From NCBI GenBank assembly GCA_900549715.1, contig URPK01000005.1:56132-120131 (forward strand): DNA of 64,000 nt, given 5' to 3'. The translations under genes were made by a program, and so were the position numbers. The stretch is from an uncultured Collinsella sp. (GTDB taxonomy: Bacteria > Actinomycetota > Coriobacteriia > Coriobacteriales > Coriobacteriaceae). The number at the start of each line of letters is the position of its first letter. Positions within the stretch are counted from its first letter, which is position 1. A model generated the notes under the pieces. The model saw only the letters and a list, made by a program, of their open reading frames with translations. It was not told where the DNA came from and searched no databases. Below are positions 27,439 to 36,290 of this stretch, in pieces.

Positions 27439-27466
27439 TTTTACTATTGCGCGCCCGTGCTATGCT
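27439..27466 (+). promoter_or_regulatory. Candidate promoter of fhs
   Basis: TTTTAC (27439-27444), 16 nt, and TATGCT (27461-27466) with an upstream TGC giving an extended -10. It lies 40 bp before the fhs start codon. Confidence 0.5.
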
Positions 27467-27506
27467 GAATTGGTCTTTTTCTCATTCGGTAACGAAAGGA
27501 CCGCCC

Positions 27507-29174
27507 ATGCCTACTGACATCGAAATCGCACGTTCCGTCACGCCGCTGCCCATTACCGAGGTGGCTAAGAACGCCGGCGTCGACGTAAAGCACCTGATTC
27601 CGTACGGCTTCGACAAGGCTAAGGTTGACTATTCACTGCTCAACGAGCCGACTGATCACCAGGCCAAGCTCGTCCTCGTGACCGCTATCAACCCAACGCC
27701 TGCGGGCGAGGGCAAGACCACCACGACCATCGGTCTGGCCGATGGTCTGCGTCGCCGCGGCGTCAAGAGCGCCGTGGCCCTGCGCGAGCCTTCGCTCGGC
27801 CCTGTCTTTGGCGTTAAGGGCGGTGCTGCCGGTGGCGGCTGGGCTCAGGTGATCCCCATGGAGGATATCAACCTGCACTTTACCGGCGACTTCCACGCTA
27901 TCGGTGCTGCCAACAACCTGCTGGCCGCCATGCTTGATAACCACATCCAGCAGGGCAATCAGCTCGGTATTGACGTTAAGCGCATCACTTGGAAGCGCGT
28001 CGTCGATATGAACGACCGTCAGCTGCGCCACGTTATCGACGGCATTGGCGGTAAGGCCCAGGGCGTGCCGCGCGAGGACGGCTTCGATATCACCGTCGCC
28101 TCCGAGGTCATGGCAATCCTGTGCCTGTCTACGAGCATCAACGACCTCAAGGAACGCTTGGGTGAGATTGTCGTCGGCTATAGCTTTGCCGGCGAGCCCG
28201 TCCGTGCCCGCGACCTCAAGGCCCAGGGTGCCATGGCCGCGTTGCTTAAGGATGCGCTCAAGCCCAACCTGGTGCAAACGCTCGAGGGCACGCCCGCGTT
28301 TGTCCACGGCGGTCCCTTCGCCAACATTGCCCACGGCTGCAACTCTATCATGGCCACACGTATGGCGATGCGCTTTGGCGATGTTGCCATTACCGAGGCC
28401 GGCTTCGGTGCCGATCTGGGTGCCGAGAAGTTCCTCGACATCAAGTGCCGCATGACGGGCGTTCGCCCCAGCGCTGTCGTGGTCGTCGCGACCGCTCGTG
28501 CGCTGAAGTACAACGGTGGCGTCGCCAAGGCCGACCTCAACGAGGAGAACCTCGAGGCACTCAAGGCTGGCATGCCCAACCTGCTGCGTCATGTCGACAA
28601 CATCCAGAACGTTTATGGTCTGCCCTGCGTGGTCGCCATCAACCGCTTCCCGACGGACACCGAGGCCGAGCTCGAGCTCATCGAGTCCGAGTGCCAGAAG
28701 CTCGGTGTCAACGTTAAGCTGTCCGAGGTTTGGGCTAAGGGCGGCGAGGGCGCACTTGAGCTGGCCGATGAGGTCATGCGCCTGATTGAGCAGCCGAGCG
28801 AGCTCAAGTTTGCCTACGAGGACGGCGCCGATGTGGACGACGCCCTTGAGGCCGTTGCCACCAAGATCTACCGCGCCGACGGCGTCGACTTTACGCCGGC
28901 TGCCAAGCGTCAGCTCACCGAGCTGCGCGAGAACGGCTTTGGCAACCTGCCGGTGTGCGTGGCCAAGACGCAGTACAGCTTTAGCGACAACGCCAAGGCG
29001 CTGGGCGCTCCCGAGGGCTTCCGCATCACCGTGCGCGAGCTCAAGGTTTCCGCCGGTGCCCACTTTGTGGTCGCGCTGACCGGCAGCGTTCTGACCATGC
29101 CTGGCCTGCCCAAGGTTCCCGCGGCCGAGAACATCGACGTCGACAACGACGGCAACATCACCGGTCTGTTCTAA
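27507..29174 (+). CDS. fhs: Formate--tetrahydrofolate ligase
   Basis: Fhs uses ATP to join formate to THF, giving 10-formyl-THF for purine and formyl-Met synthesis or C1 disposal. It is 555 aa, as expected. The P-loop is [18 protein letters not shown] (about 65-82). Further signatures are [18 protein letters not shown] and [19 protein letters not shown] 27507 follows AACGAAAGGA. Upstream in-frame codons are unlikely because the promoter lies there. FolD and a cyclodeaminase-family gene that would process its product lie about 12 kb away. The terminator is at 29200-29236. A complete Wood-Ljungdahl cluster is not present here. Confidence 0.97.
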   Translation: MPTDIEIARSVTPLPITEVAKNAGVDVKHLIPYGFDKAKVDYSLLNEPTDHQAKLVLVTAINPTPAGEGKTTTTIGLADGLRRRGVKSAVALREPSLGPVFGVKGGAAGGGWAQVIPMEDINLHFTGDFHAIGAANNLLAAMLDNHIQQGNQLGIDVKRITWKRVVDMNDRQLRHVIDGIGGKAQGVPREDGFDITVASEVMAILCLSTSINDLKERLGEIVVGYSFAGEPVRARDLKAQGAMAALLKDALKPNLVQTLEGTPAFVHGGPFANIAHGCNSIMATRMAMRFGDVAITEAGFGADLGAEKFLDIKCRMTGVRPSAVVVVATARALKYNGGVAKADLNEENLEALKAGMPNLLRHVDNIQNVYGLPCVVAINRFPTDTEAELELIESECQKLGVNVKLSEVWAKGGEGALELADEVMRLIEQPSELKFAYEDGADVDDALEAVATKIYRADGVDFTPAAKRQLTELRENGFGNLPVCVAKTQYSFSDNAKALGAPEGFRITVRELKVSAGAHFVVALTGSVLTMPGLPKVPAAENIDVDNDGNITGLF

Positions 29175-29199
29175 GCCCGCTGCTCATAGCCGCTTGCCC

Positions 29200-29236
29200 G
29201 CCCCGCCGCGCCTACCAAGGCCCGGCGGGGCTTTTT
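29200..29236 (+). terminator. Terminator of fhs
   Basis: GCCCCGCCG (29200-29208) pairs with CGGCGGGGC (29223-29231), followed by TTTTT. Confidence 0.88.
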
Positions 29237-29310
29237 GATCCCAAGGGGACGGAGGAAAACGGATCATTTTGCGGCTGTTGGGTCAATGAGGCTATCCGTA
29301 TGGGGTCGTT

Positions 29311-29472
29311 CGTTCAAAACTATGCCGGTTTACTACGATGAATTGGTATACCTCGACCATATCTGGATTTTCCGATAATGACCGATTCGTCTACCTGCGG
29401 TTTTGTTTTCTTGTAAAGTAGCGTGCTCAGGTTCGGGCGATTTATCGTAGTAAACCGGCATAGTTTTGGACG
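29311..29472. repeat. Palindromic-ended repeat element, copy A
   Basis: Exact 25-bp complementary arms at 29315-29339 and 29444-29468, extending to 28 of 29 pairs at 29311-29339/29444-29472. The 104-bp interior has TACCTGCGGTTTTGTT at 29392-29407, shared exactly with copy B at 31782-31797, plus weaker similarity (TTGG...CGACCAT). No ORF is inside. It behaves like a MITE or a structured RNA module in the 400-bp gap between fhs and the zinc-ribbon gene. Confidence 0.8.
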
Positions 29473-29574
29473 TGGCGGCAATGTTGCGCAACAAGAATCG
29501 CGATTTCTCTCGTACGGTGTAGTTGGAAAAACTGCGCGGGCGCATTGCGGCTGCGACGAGAGACGGGAGATGCG

Positions 29575-31593
29575 ATGTATTGCACCAAGTGCGGAGCTCA
29601 GATACCCGACGGCTCCACGTTTTGCACGAGCTGCGGCGCTCGCGTGGGTGGCGCCGAGGACCAAGCGGAGCCCGTGGCGTTTCCGGTGGAGGATGCGCCG
29701 GCGTCCGCTCCTGTGGGACAGCAAGCTCCTCAGGGTGCCCCGGTTCATATGGCGGCGCAGCCTCGTTATGAGGAGCCTATGACCGAGCCTGCTGAGGCCG
29801 CTCAATCGTTTGTTCCGACGCCGCAGCCCAAGAAGCCCAAGCACAGGGGCCGTATCGTCGCTGCCGTTATCGGCGGTGTTGCCGTTGTCGCCATTGTCGC
29901 CGCTATCGTGATCGTGCCGCGCATCGGCTCGTCGTCCGAGGTGACTTCGGGCGGCAAGGGCTATGTTGTCTGCGCGTGCGAGACTAAAGTGCTGCCCAAG
30001 AACAGCAAGGGTAAAAAGCTCAAGAGCTATACCGTCGAGCTGGCGCCGGTGTCCGGCAAGGGCAAGAGCTACACCATCAAGGTCGATGGCGAGGACGGCT
30101 TTGCCATGGAAGATTTTGGCGAGCTGCCCGACCAGAAGTACCAGATGACCATCACCTCGGGCAAGGGCAAAAAGAAGAGCACGACCACCATGAAGGTCGA
30201 CTATACCAAGGAAGGTTCGGACGCCCCCAAGAATGTCGAACTCACGCAGTCCAAGAAGGAGGCCAAAGCCTCTGCCAAGGCGACGGTAAAGACGGCAAAC
30301 GAACTGTTCACCGACAAGATCCTCGAGTACCAAAAGAAGTACGGCGAGGGCGAGGCTGTCGAATTCGATGAATATACGTATGGAGCCCAGGGTGTTGCTT
30401 ACGCCAAACTTGTTGACTTTGATGGCGACGGCCAAGACGAGCTGCTGATAGAGTATTCCGATGAACCGGTGGACCGTGGGGATAACGCAGCCGCTGCGCA
30501 TCTTGAGGTCTGGGCGTATAAGAATGGCGAGATTGAGAAGGTCTACACGCCAGAGGTAAACGTATCTCATCAGGAGGCGTGTGTGTCTGTCTGGATTGAT
30601 GAATACGAGGGCAAGATTGGTTTTTCGCAGTGGTATGACCATGGGACAGCAATTAAGCAAAGAGATCTCTCTGGCGAAAGTGGTCCTTCTGCTCACGAAT
30701 ACCAAGTTAAATTCATTGGCTACGACGGCAAGTCATTCAAAGCCATGACCGACCTTGTTGCCCCGAATGAAGTCGGTTCTGCCTCTTTGGGCGGTTTTGG
30801 TTTCTTGTATGCCGACGAGAGCTCGGTTAACAGCACCATTGGCACGGTCGCCACGACGCTGGAGCAGCTGAAGTCGAAGGACGCTGACGATGCGCAGGCG
30901 AGCTACGAGGCCGTCTCTGCCACGCAGGATGTTGACTTTACGGCGCCGGTGGGCGAGGGCCCGCTGGACCCGTCCCCTGATGACACGTGCCAGATCACGG
31001 CTACGTGGACCTATCCTCAGGTAAAGGGCCAGGGCGTGGGCGTCGCCAAGTTTAACAAAGATATGGTTCAGCTGGTCGCGGATACGCTCGACGCGAGCAA
31101 GCAGGCCTCGATGGATGACGAGGACAGCCGCGTGACCATGATGTATACCGCCGAGATCGTCTCGATCGATGGCGATATTGCCTGCGTGCGAACCTACACC
31201 GATAGCTATCAACCTCCGTATCGATCGGAGCGAGTGACAAGGTCGGCGTACTACAATCTCAAGACGGGTGAGCAGGTTTCGCTCGAGGATTCGCTTGCGC
31301 AGCACGGGCTTTCGTTTGACACCCTCAAGAGCGAGGCCAAGCAGGCAATTAAGACGGCAAAGCCGAATATTGACTCCGTGTCCGAAGACAACATCGACGA
31401 TGACGATAACTACACCGAGGATCATTTCTACTATGACGGCAAGGGCTATATCATCGTCCTCGATACTGGCGAGTTTGACTGCATGGCATGGGATACCCAT
31501 GACTTGGTTGCGCACGCCTTCGACTCGAGCTATTCCTGCGGCCAGGACGTAACGCCCGAGCGAGCCAGGGCTACGTACGTACCCAATGAGTAA
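29575..31593 (+). CDS. Zinc-ribbon membrane protein with extracellular DUF3298-like domain
   Basis: 672 aa. An N-terminal zinc ribbon (C3, C6, C17, C20 in MYCTKCG...FCTSCG) is followed by a Pro/Ala-rich linker, a basic stop (KPKHRGR) and one transmembrane helix (about 93-115). The large C-terminal part should be outside the cell. It includes a Lys-rich beta region (150-230), an acidic VDFDGDGQDELLIEY segment typical of calcium-binding repeat proteins, and a C-terminal region (about 480-660) with features of DUF3298/RsiV-like domains. RsiV-type domains bind lysozyme, but that role is only a possibility here. GGGAG lies before ATG 29575. It has its own terminator at 31620-31661 and no linked sigma factor. 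Confidence 0.7.
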   Translation: MYCTKCGAQIPDGSTFCTSCGARVGGAEDQAEPVAFPVEDAPASAPVGQQAPQGAPVHMAAQPRYEEPMTEPAEAAQSFVPTPQPKKPKHRGRIVAAVIGGVAVVAIVAAIVIVPRIGSSSEVTSGGKGYVVCACETKVLPKNSKGKKLKSYTVELAPVSGKGKSYTIKVDGEDGFAMEDFGELPDQKYQMTITSGKGKKKSTTTMKVDYTKEGSDAPKNVELTQSKKEAKASAKATVKTANELFTDKILEYQKKYGEGEAVEFDEYTYGAQGVAYAKLVDFDGDGQDELLIEYSDEPVDRGDNAAAAHLEVWAYKNGEIEKVYTPEVNVSHQEACVSVWIDEYEGKIGFSQWYDHGTAIKQRDLSGESGPSAHEYQVKFIGYDGKSFKAMTDLVAPNEVGSASLGGFGFLYADESSVNSTIGTVATTLEQLKSKDADDAQASYEAVSATQDVDFTAPVGEGPLDPSPDDTCQITATWTYPQVKGQGVGVAKFNKDMVQLVADTLDASKQASMDDEDSRVTMMYTAEIVSIDGDIACVRTYTDSYQPPYRSERVTRSAYYNLKTGEQVSLEDSLAQHGLSFDTLKSEAKQAIKTAKPNIDSVSEDNIDDDDNYTEDHFYYDGKGYIIVLDTGEFDCMAWDTHDLVAHAFDSSYSCGQDVTPERARATYVPNE

Positions 31594-31619
31594 GGTGGAC
31601 CGCGAGGGATAAATTGAAC

Positions 31620-31661
31620 AGTCCCCGGTGGCGTCAAGCAAAACGCCGCCGGGGACTTTTT
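31620..31661 (+). terminator. Terminator of the zinc-ribbon membrane protein gene
   Basis: GTCCCCGGTGGCGT (31621-31634) pairs with ACGCCGCCGGGGAC (31643-31656), one G-U pair, followed by TTTTT. Confidence 0.9.
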
Positions 31662-31704
31662 GATGCAAATTGGCTCCAAACAAGCTATCTGGGCCAGCCG
31701 CGCC

Positions 31705-31863
31705 ACGAAAAGCGCCCATCTACTACGTTTGTCAGGGTTGGACCGACCATGGAGCGTTTTTTAACAATGCGGCAAGACGTTTACCTGCGGTTTTGTTAAC
31801 ACAAATATGGCTATGGTTAGCACCCTTGGGTTAAACGTAGTAGATGGGCGCATTTTTTGGTGC
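31705..31863. repeat. Palindromic-ended repeat element, copy B
   Basis: Exact 19-bp arms at 31712-31730 and 31833-31851, continuing imperfectly outwards through an A/T run (CGAAAA facing TTTTTTGG). The interior carries TACCTGCGGTTTTGTT (31782-31797), identical to copy A, and both copies have TACTACG inside the left arm. It occupies the gap between the zinc-ribbon gene and a convergent small Cys-rich gene. Confidence 0.75.
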
Positions 31864-31882
31864 ACAGCCCAAGAAGAGGTCG

Positions 31883-32119
31883 TTAGCCGCGCTGGAGGCC
31901 GAAGAGCTTGGCGTTGCGCTCGGCGACCATCATGTTGATGTCGGCGATTTCCATCTCGCCGTCAATGTAGGGCTGGTAGGTGCCATATGGATCGCCGGCT
32001 CCCAAGCTGCAGCTTCCACAGTTGTCGCAGCTGCCGTTACCGCAGCCCGCGAGTGCCAGCTTAATGATCTCCTCGCGTTCGGCGCGCGTTGTGTCTTTGA
32101 TGAGCTTGCTTTTTGCCAT
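31883..32119 (-). CDS. Small cysteine-rich protein of unknown function
   Basis: A 78-aa protein. After a charged N-terminus (MAKSKLIKDTTRAEREEII) it has CGNGSCDNCGSCSLG at about residues 30-44: five cysteines, four of them in C-x4-C-x2-C-x2-C spacing plus a nearby fourth gap, suited to a metal or Fe-S cluster. A polar C-terminus follows. The cat codon at 32117-32119 with GAGG upstream on the reverse strand is a better start than 32191. I do not recognise a named family. It is divergent from the membrane protein at 32258. Confidence 0.65.
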   Translation of the reverse strand: MAKSKLIKDTTRAEREEIIKLALAGCGNGSCDNCGSCSLGAGDPYGTYQPYIDGEMEIADINMMVAERNAKLFGLQRG

Positions 32120-32257
32120 GACGTATCCTCGATTCGCTTGTGACCGTCGGCCGCGCATGTCTTGTAGATACCGGCGGGCTTTGCCCATCATAGGCTTTTG
32201 CGCGGGTAGAATGCATGGATAACTTGATGCTTACGGGCGACGGAAAGGGGTCGTTGC

Positions 32258-33214
32258 ATGGACCAGGATAAGACGACCGTAATGGGTGGCTACGGCTCCC
32301 CGCGGACGGGCAATGGCGCCGATGAGACCCGCGTCGTGCCGGACGCCCGATACGCCTCGGCCGATGCGACCCAGGCCTCGGCCGATCCCACGCGCGTTGT
32401 GAATTACGGGAACGCAGCGCAGGACCCGTATGGCATCTCGTCGCAGAGCCCCTACGGCAACGCGGCGGCAGACCCTTATGATGACCTGCTGCAAAATCCC
32501 ATTCCGCAACCTCAGCAGACGACATATATGCCGCGCATGGCACAGCCGCGCTACGAGTCGCGCGACCGATATGCGCGCGAGTCGTATCGTGAGTATCCCA
32601 AGTCCATCCCTCAGTATGGCGAGGACGAGGAGAAGAAGCCTTCGCGTTCGTCGAGTATGATCAAGAAAATCCTGATCGTGCTGGCAATCTTCTTTGCCCT
32701 GTCGGTTGTGTTTGCCATCGTGTCGGGCATGCTCAACAAGCGGGGCGCCACGACTGATACCACGGCCGAGCAGACCGAGACTGCCCAGTCCGGCACCGTC
32801 GACCTGAGCGATATCCCGGGTCAGTACTGGTCCAACGCCAAGAAGCTCCTCAAGTCGCGCGGGGCCGATCTTTCGAATGCCGTGATTCTGACCGACGACG
32901 GCTCGACGCCCGTTGTCGACGCCAACTGGGTGGTTACGTCTGCATACTACAACGGCGATGGCAACCTGGAGGTCCAGCTTGCGCGCAAGGACAGCTCGTC
33001 GGGTAATGCGCCCGGCGATCAGGGCACTACAGACAGTTCGAGCTCCAACACGCTGGAGGACCTGAGCGACAAGGCGCAGGAGCTGGGAGATAAGGCGCAG
33101 CAGTTGGGCGACACGGCTCAGAACCTCGGTGACACTGCGCAGAATCTGGGCGATATGGCCACCAACGCTTGGGATGCGCTGCAAAACGGCATTTCGGGCG
33201 CGCAGGGGAACTAG
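32258..33214 (+). CDS. Single-pass membrane protein with C-terminal heptad repeats
   Basis: 318 aa. A long polar N-terminus (about 1-133) rich in Asp, Ala, Tyr and Pro includes near-repeats such as YGNAAQDPYG, SQSPYGNAAADPYD, and ASADATQASADPT. One transmembrane helix spans about 134-159. Outside lies a short globular region (about 180-245: DIPGQYWSNAKKLLKSRG...) that resembles a PASTA-type fold by pattern, then a Ser-rich linker and five 7-residue repeats (DKAQELG, DKAQQLG, DTAQNLG twice, DMATNAW) that should form an amphipathic helix or coiled coil. GGAAAGGGG precedes ATG 32258. No function can be assigned. Confidence 0.65.
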   Translation: MDQDKTTVMGGYGSPRTGNGADETRVVPDARYASADATQASADPTRVVNYGNAAQDPYGISSQSPYGNAAADPYDDLLQNPIPQPQQTTYMPRMAQPRYESRDRYARESYREYPKSIPQYGEDEEKKPSRSSSMIKKILIVLAIFFALSVVFAIVSGMLNKRGATTDTTAEQTETAQSGTVDLSDIPGQYWSNAKKLLKSRGADLSNAVILTDDGSTPVVDANWVVTSAYYNGDGNLEVQLARKDSSSGNAPGDQGTTDSSSSNTLEDLSDKAQELGDKAQQLGDTAQNLGDTAQNLGDMATNAWDALQNGISGAQGN

Positions 33215-33251
33215 CGGTCGAGCGGCGAGAACCTTAGCGGTGCAAGCAAAA

Positions 33252-33317
33252 ACGGGACGCGGGATTGCGTGACCGGGCGCGTAGGCGCGTTGGTCGGCGG
33301 TCCTGCGTCCCGTTTTG
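33252..33317. terminator. Bidirectional terminator-like inverted repeat
   Basis: ACGGGACGC (33252-33260) and GCGTCCCGT (33305-33313) with A-rich sequence outside the left arm and TTTT outside the right. It lies between convergent genes and encloses a 44-nt GC-rich loop that can fold further. Confidence 0.7.
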
Positions 33318-33324
33318 CTGTCGA

Positions 33325-34506
33325 TTACAGCTGCTCGGCCGGACGCTCGGGTGAGCTGAAGCCCGAGTCAAATGTGACGACGCACGAGGCATTGGGCCGG
33401 CGCTCGTGCACGATGCGCGTGACGAGCTCCAGCAGCTCCTCGTCGGATATGTCAAAGCCGTCGGGACGCACCAAGTCAAACGAAACAAAGCCGTCGTGCT
33501 CGTGCAGGTCGTGAATGGAGAGCGCGGGATCGATCTGCATGATGCCGCGCTTGACCCAGCCGCGCAGGTCGTCGCCGGTGGTGGCAATGGGGTCGCAGTG
33601 CAGCGTGATACCGATGCCCATCTGACGTTTGATGTCGTGTTCGATGGTGTCCAGGATCTCGTGATGTTCAAACGCGTCGCCCTCGCCGGGCATCTCCACG
33701 TGGGCGCTGGCAAACTGACGGCCGGGGCCGTAGTCGTGCACCATCAGGTCGTGTGTGCCCAAGACCTGCGGATAGGACATGATCTTGTCGCCGATTGCCT
33801 GGACGAGCTTGGGGTCGGGCGCTTGCCCCAGCAACGGGCTGATGGCGTCGCGCACCAGGCCCATGCCACTGATGCAGATGAAGACGCCCACGCCCAGGCC
33901 CGCCCAGCCGTCGAGGTCAAAGCCGGTCGTCTGCGAAATAAGCGCTGCGGCCAGGACCGATCCCGAGGTGATGACGTCGTTTTTGGAGTCCTGTGCTGTG
34001 GCGATGAGTGTTTCGGAATCGATACGGTTGCCCAGCGCACGGTTGAATGCGGCCATCCAGAATTTGACGAGCATGGACAAGACGAGAGCGGCTAGGGAGA
34101 CCAGCGTGTAGGCGGTGGGGGAGGGCTTGATGATCTTAGTGACCGACTCGAGGATCAGGTTGATGCCGACGGCGCAAACCAGGACGGCGACAAACAAGCC
34201 GGCTAGGTACTCGTAGCGGCCGTGGCCATAGGGGTGGCCTTCGTCTGCAGGGCGGCTGGCAAGGCGGAACCCGAGCAGGCTCACGATGTTGCTCGAGGCG
34301 TCGGAGAGGTTGTTGAAGGCGTCGGCGATGAGGGAGACGGAGCCGGCGAGCAGGCCCGCGATGCCCTTGGCCAGGCACAGGGTGATGTTGAGGCCAATGC
34401 AGATGAGGCTTGCGGCGAAGCCCGCGTTGGTGCGGCAGGAGGTATCGACCGGCTCGCCCTCGCTGCCGGGAACAAGCGTATGTACCAGCCGATTTACAAA
34501 TAGCAT
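33325..34506 (-). CDS. Cation diffusion facilitator (CDF) metal transporter
   Basis: 393 aa from ATG 34506 (AGGA just upstream on the reverse strand); upstream in-frame ATGs at 34527 and 34665 are less likely. About six transmembrane helices are visible. The transport site motifs are SLIADAFNNLSDASSN (TM2, the Asp/Asn pair is the D-x3-D zinc site) and DSKNDVITSG (TM5, HxxxD position has Ser/Asp-Asp, as in manganese-type CDF proteins). The cytoplasmic domain is present (THDLMVHDYG, HVEMPGEGDAFEHHEILD), followed by a longer C-terminal extension. The SxxND/DxxND pattern is more like Mn/Fe than Zn exporters; metal specificity is inferred. It exports metal for proton exchange. Confidence 0.88.
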   Translation of the reverse strand: MLFVNRLVHTLVPGSEGEPVDTSCRTNAGFAASLICIGLNITLCLAKGIAGLLAGSVSLIADAFNNLSDASSNIVSLLGFRLASRPADEGHPYGHGRYEYLAGLFVAVLVCAVGINLILESVTKIIKPSPTAYTLVSLAALVLSMLVKFWMAAFNRALGNRIDSETLIATAQDSKNDVITSGSVLAAALISQTTGFDLDGWAGLGVGVFICISGMGLVRDAISPLLGQAPDPKLVQAIGDKIMSYPQVLGTHDLMVHDYGPGRQFASAHVEMPGEGDAFEHHEILDTIEHDIKRQMGIGITLHCDPIATTGDDLRGWVKRGIMQIDPALSIHDLHEHDGFVSFDLVRPDGFDISDEELLELVTRIVHERRPNASCVVTFDSGFSSPERPAEQL

Positions 34507-34724
34507 AGCGGTCGTCCTCACAATCATGTTTAAGGGGATAGTGTAGCTCGCGCGGAGGCGCTGTGCACCGATGCTCAGAAAATGCAGTAATGGTCTGCCG
34601 GTGCTAACGAGCGAGCCTTCTCGTCTGCCTGGGTGGTCCATTTTGGGCCACATGGGTATGGGCATGTGCCTGTTTGCTCGACATACTTAACGTCGATAGC
34701 CCCTGTGCAAAGGAGGACGTTTCC

Positions 34725-36062
34725 ATGGACGAGATGTTTGCCATTAAATGTCAAAACTGCGGCGGCCCTATGTACTCGCACCAGGCTAAGCGCAGCTTTG
34801 AGTGCGCCTATTGCGGCGCGGTCATTCCGTGGCAGGCGGACGCCGGAGAGCCCAAGAGCGCTTTGGGCATTCGCCATACGCCGTTGACGGTGGTGGATGG
34901 ACTGCTCAAGCTCACGCATGTGTCGCAACTCGAGCGCCCGGAGGACCCGGACTGGTATTTCTTCAATTCGCACTGGCGCAATCAGTCGGTCCTGGAACAT
35001 CTGCTGTGGGAGGATCGCGGCACGGCGCAGGAGTTCCAAGAGGCCACGCATGTGAGCATTCCTTGCCCCTTCTGCGGAGCGTCCTTTGAGGGCGAGTCAA
35101 CGCAGCGTGTGTTTGAGTGCCCGTCCTGCGGCAACAAGATCGGCATTGCCGACCTGCTCAAGCCCGGTACGTTTAGCAAACGTCTGACCATGGGCGTGGG
35201 TGCGGAGTATGTGCCGGAGCAGGGTATTCCCTGCGAAATCTCACCGCAGCAGGCACGTGCCAACGCACTGCAGCTGGTGCGCCAGTACCCGGATGCCTTT
35301 GCCGGGCACGAGGTGGAAGACGCAATCCAAAACGACATGATGCTCTTCTATTTCCCCATGGCGCTGGCGGACCTGCGTATGATGGCGAGCTTCCCGGGCA
35401 AGGGCCTGAGCAAGGAAACCCTGGTGTACTACGAGGTGCTCGACTGGGCGTATCCGCGGGCAAACTATCTGGATGTTCGCCTTATGGGCATTTTGGAGCC
35501 GTGGGACTTTGCCAAGGTTGGGCCGTTTGACCCGGCCATGCAGGAAGGTGACTTTCGCGTTGTCTCCGTCGATGCGTCTACCAAGGACCAAGTGGTCATT
35601 GATAAGTTGGCGCTCGACATTGTCGGCAACGATGCCGAGGCAGTGCTTGGGCTCAATAAAAAGAGCATCCGAACCTGGGCGCGCAAGGCCCGCAAGCATA
35701 AGGACGGTCTGGTGATGGTGCCGGTCTACTTTGTCGATCGTCCGGCGACGGACAGCCGCGACGGCGAGCAAGTGCGCATCGCTGTGAACGGCCAGACGGG
35801 CCGCGCGGCCGCGGTGGTGTTTAGCGACAAGCGCGAGACGCATGTGGTGGCACCGCTCAACCCGAGCCTGCATCTGTCCGGCGAGAGCACCGTGCACGCC
35901 ACGCCCATCGAGGTCAAATACGTTAAGTCGCCGTTTCTGTACCAGATCGTGCGCCGTGGAGGCGGCGAGCAGCCGCGCCAGGTTGCAGTCGCCGTCGAGG
36001 GTTCCTACCGAGAGGAGAAGCCCAAACGCAAGGGCTTGTTCGCTGCGATCTTTGGGAAGTAG
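34725..36062 (+). CDS. Double zinc-ribbon protein of unknown function (TFIIB-type zinc ribbon)
   Basis: 445 aa, soluble. Two CxxC...CxxC ribbons lie near residues 9-33 (CQNCGG...CAYCG) and about 109-137 (CPFCGAS...CPSCG). The remainder (about 150-430) is a mixed alpha/beta domain without an enzymatic motif I recognise, ending in a basic tail (EEKPKRKGLFAAIF). AAGGAGGA precedes ATG 34725. Similar proteins in actinobacteria and Firmicutes are annotated only by the ribbon. The YFFNSHWRNQSVLEHLL segment between the ribbons is conserved-looking. It is monocistronic with a very strong terminator downstream. Confidence 0.7.
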   Translation: MDEMFAIKCQNCGGPMYSHQAKRSFECAYCGAVIPWQADAGEPKSALGIRHTPLTVVDGLLKLTHVSQLERPEDPDWYFFNSHWRNQSVLEHLLWEDRGTAQEFQEATHVSIPCPFCGASFEGESTQRVFECPSCGNKIGIADLLKPGTFSKRLTMGVGAEYVPEQGIPCEISPQQARANALQLVRQYPDAFAGHEVEDAIQNDMMLFYFPMALADLRMMASFPGKGLSKETLVYYEVLDWAYPRANYLDVRLMGILEPWDFAKVGPFDPAMQEGDFRVVSVDASTKDQVVIDKLALDIVGNDAEAVLGLNKKSIRTWARKARKHKDGLVMVPVYFVDRPATDSRDGEQVRIAVNGQTGRAAAVVFSDKRETHVVAPLNPSLHLSGESTVHATPIEVKYVKSPFLYQIVRRGGGEQPRQVAVAVEGSYREEKPKRKGLFAAIFGK

Positions 36063-36103
36063 GGAAGCGCAGCCGGTTGGCGCTGCGATGCGATAGTTAG
36101 AGG

Positions 36104-36144
36104 AACGGGGCAGTCCGCACTCCTGCGGACTGCCCCGTTTTTGT
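36104..36144 (+). terminator. Strong terminator with 16-bp perfect stem
   Basis: AACGGGGCAGTCCGCA (36104-36119), loop CTCC, exact complement at 36124-36139, then TTTTT. Confidence 0.95.
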
Positions 36145-36290
36145 GTTGCGGGGAAGTGCCGGGCACTTCATTAAAAGTCCTCGCGCGGACTCGAATTCCA
36201 ATGTCGCCTAGCGCCTTCGTGCAGGATTCCCGAAGTGACTAAAATGTGGCAATAGAGACAGTTTTCACGAACCCCATGGGAGTGACATGC

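Noticed and set aside
27363..27506. THF or other riboswitch before fhs
   Set aside because: The 144-nt gap shows no conserved aptamer sequence; only a promoter-like pair was found.
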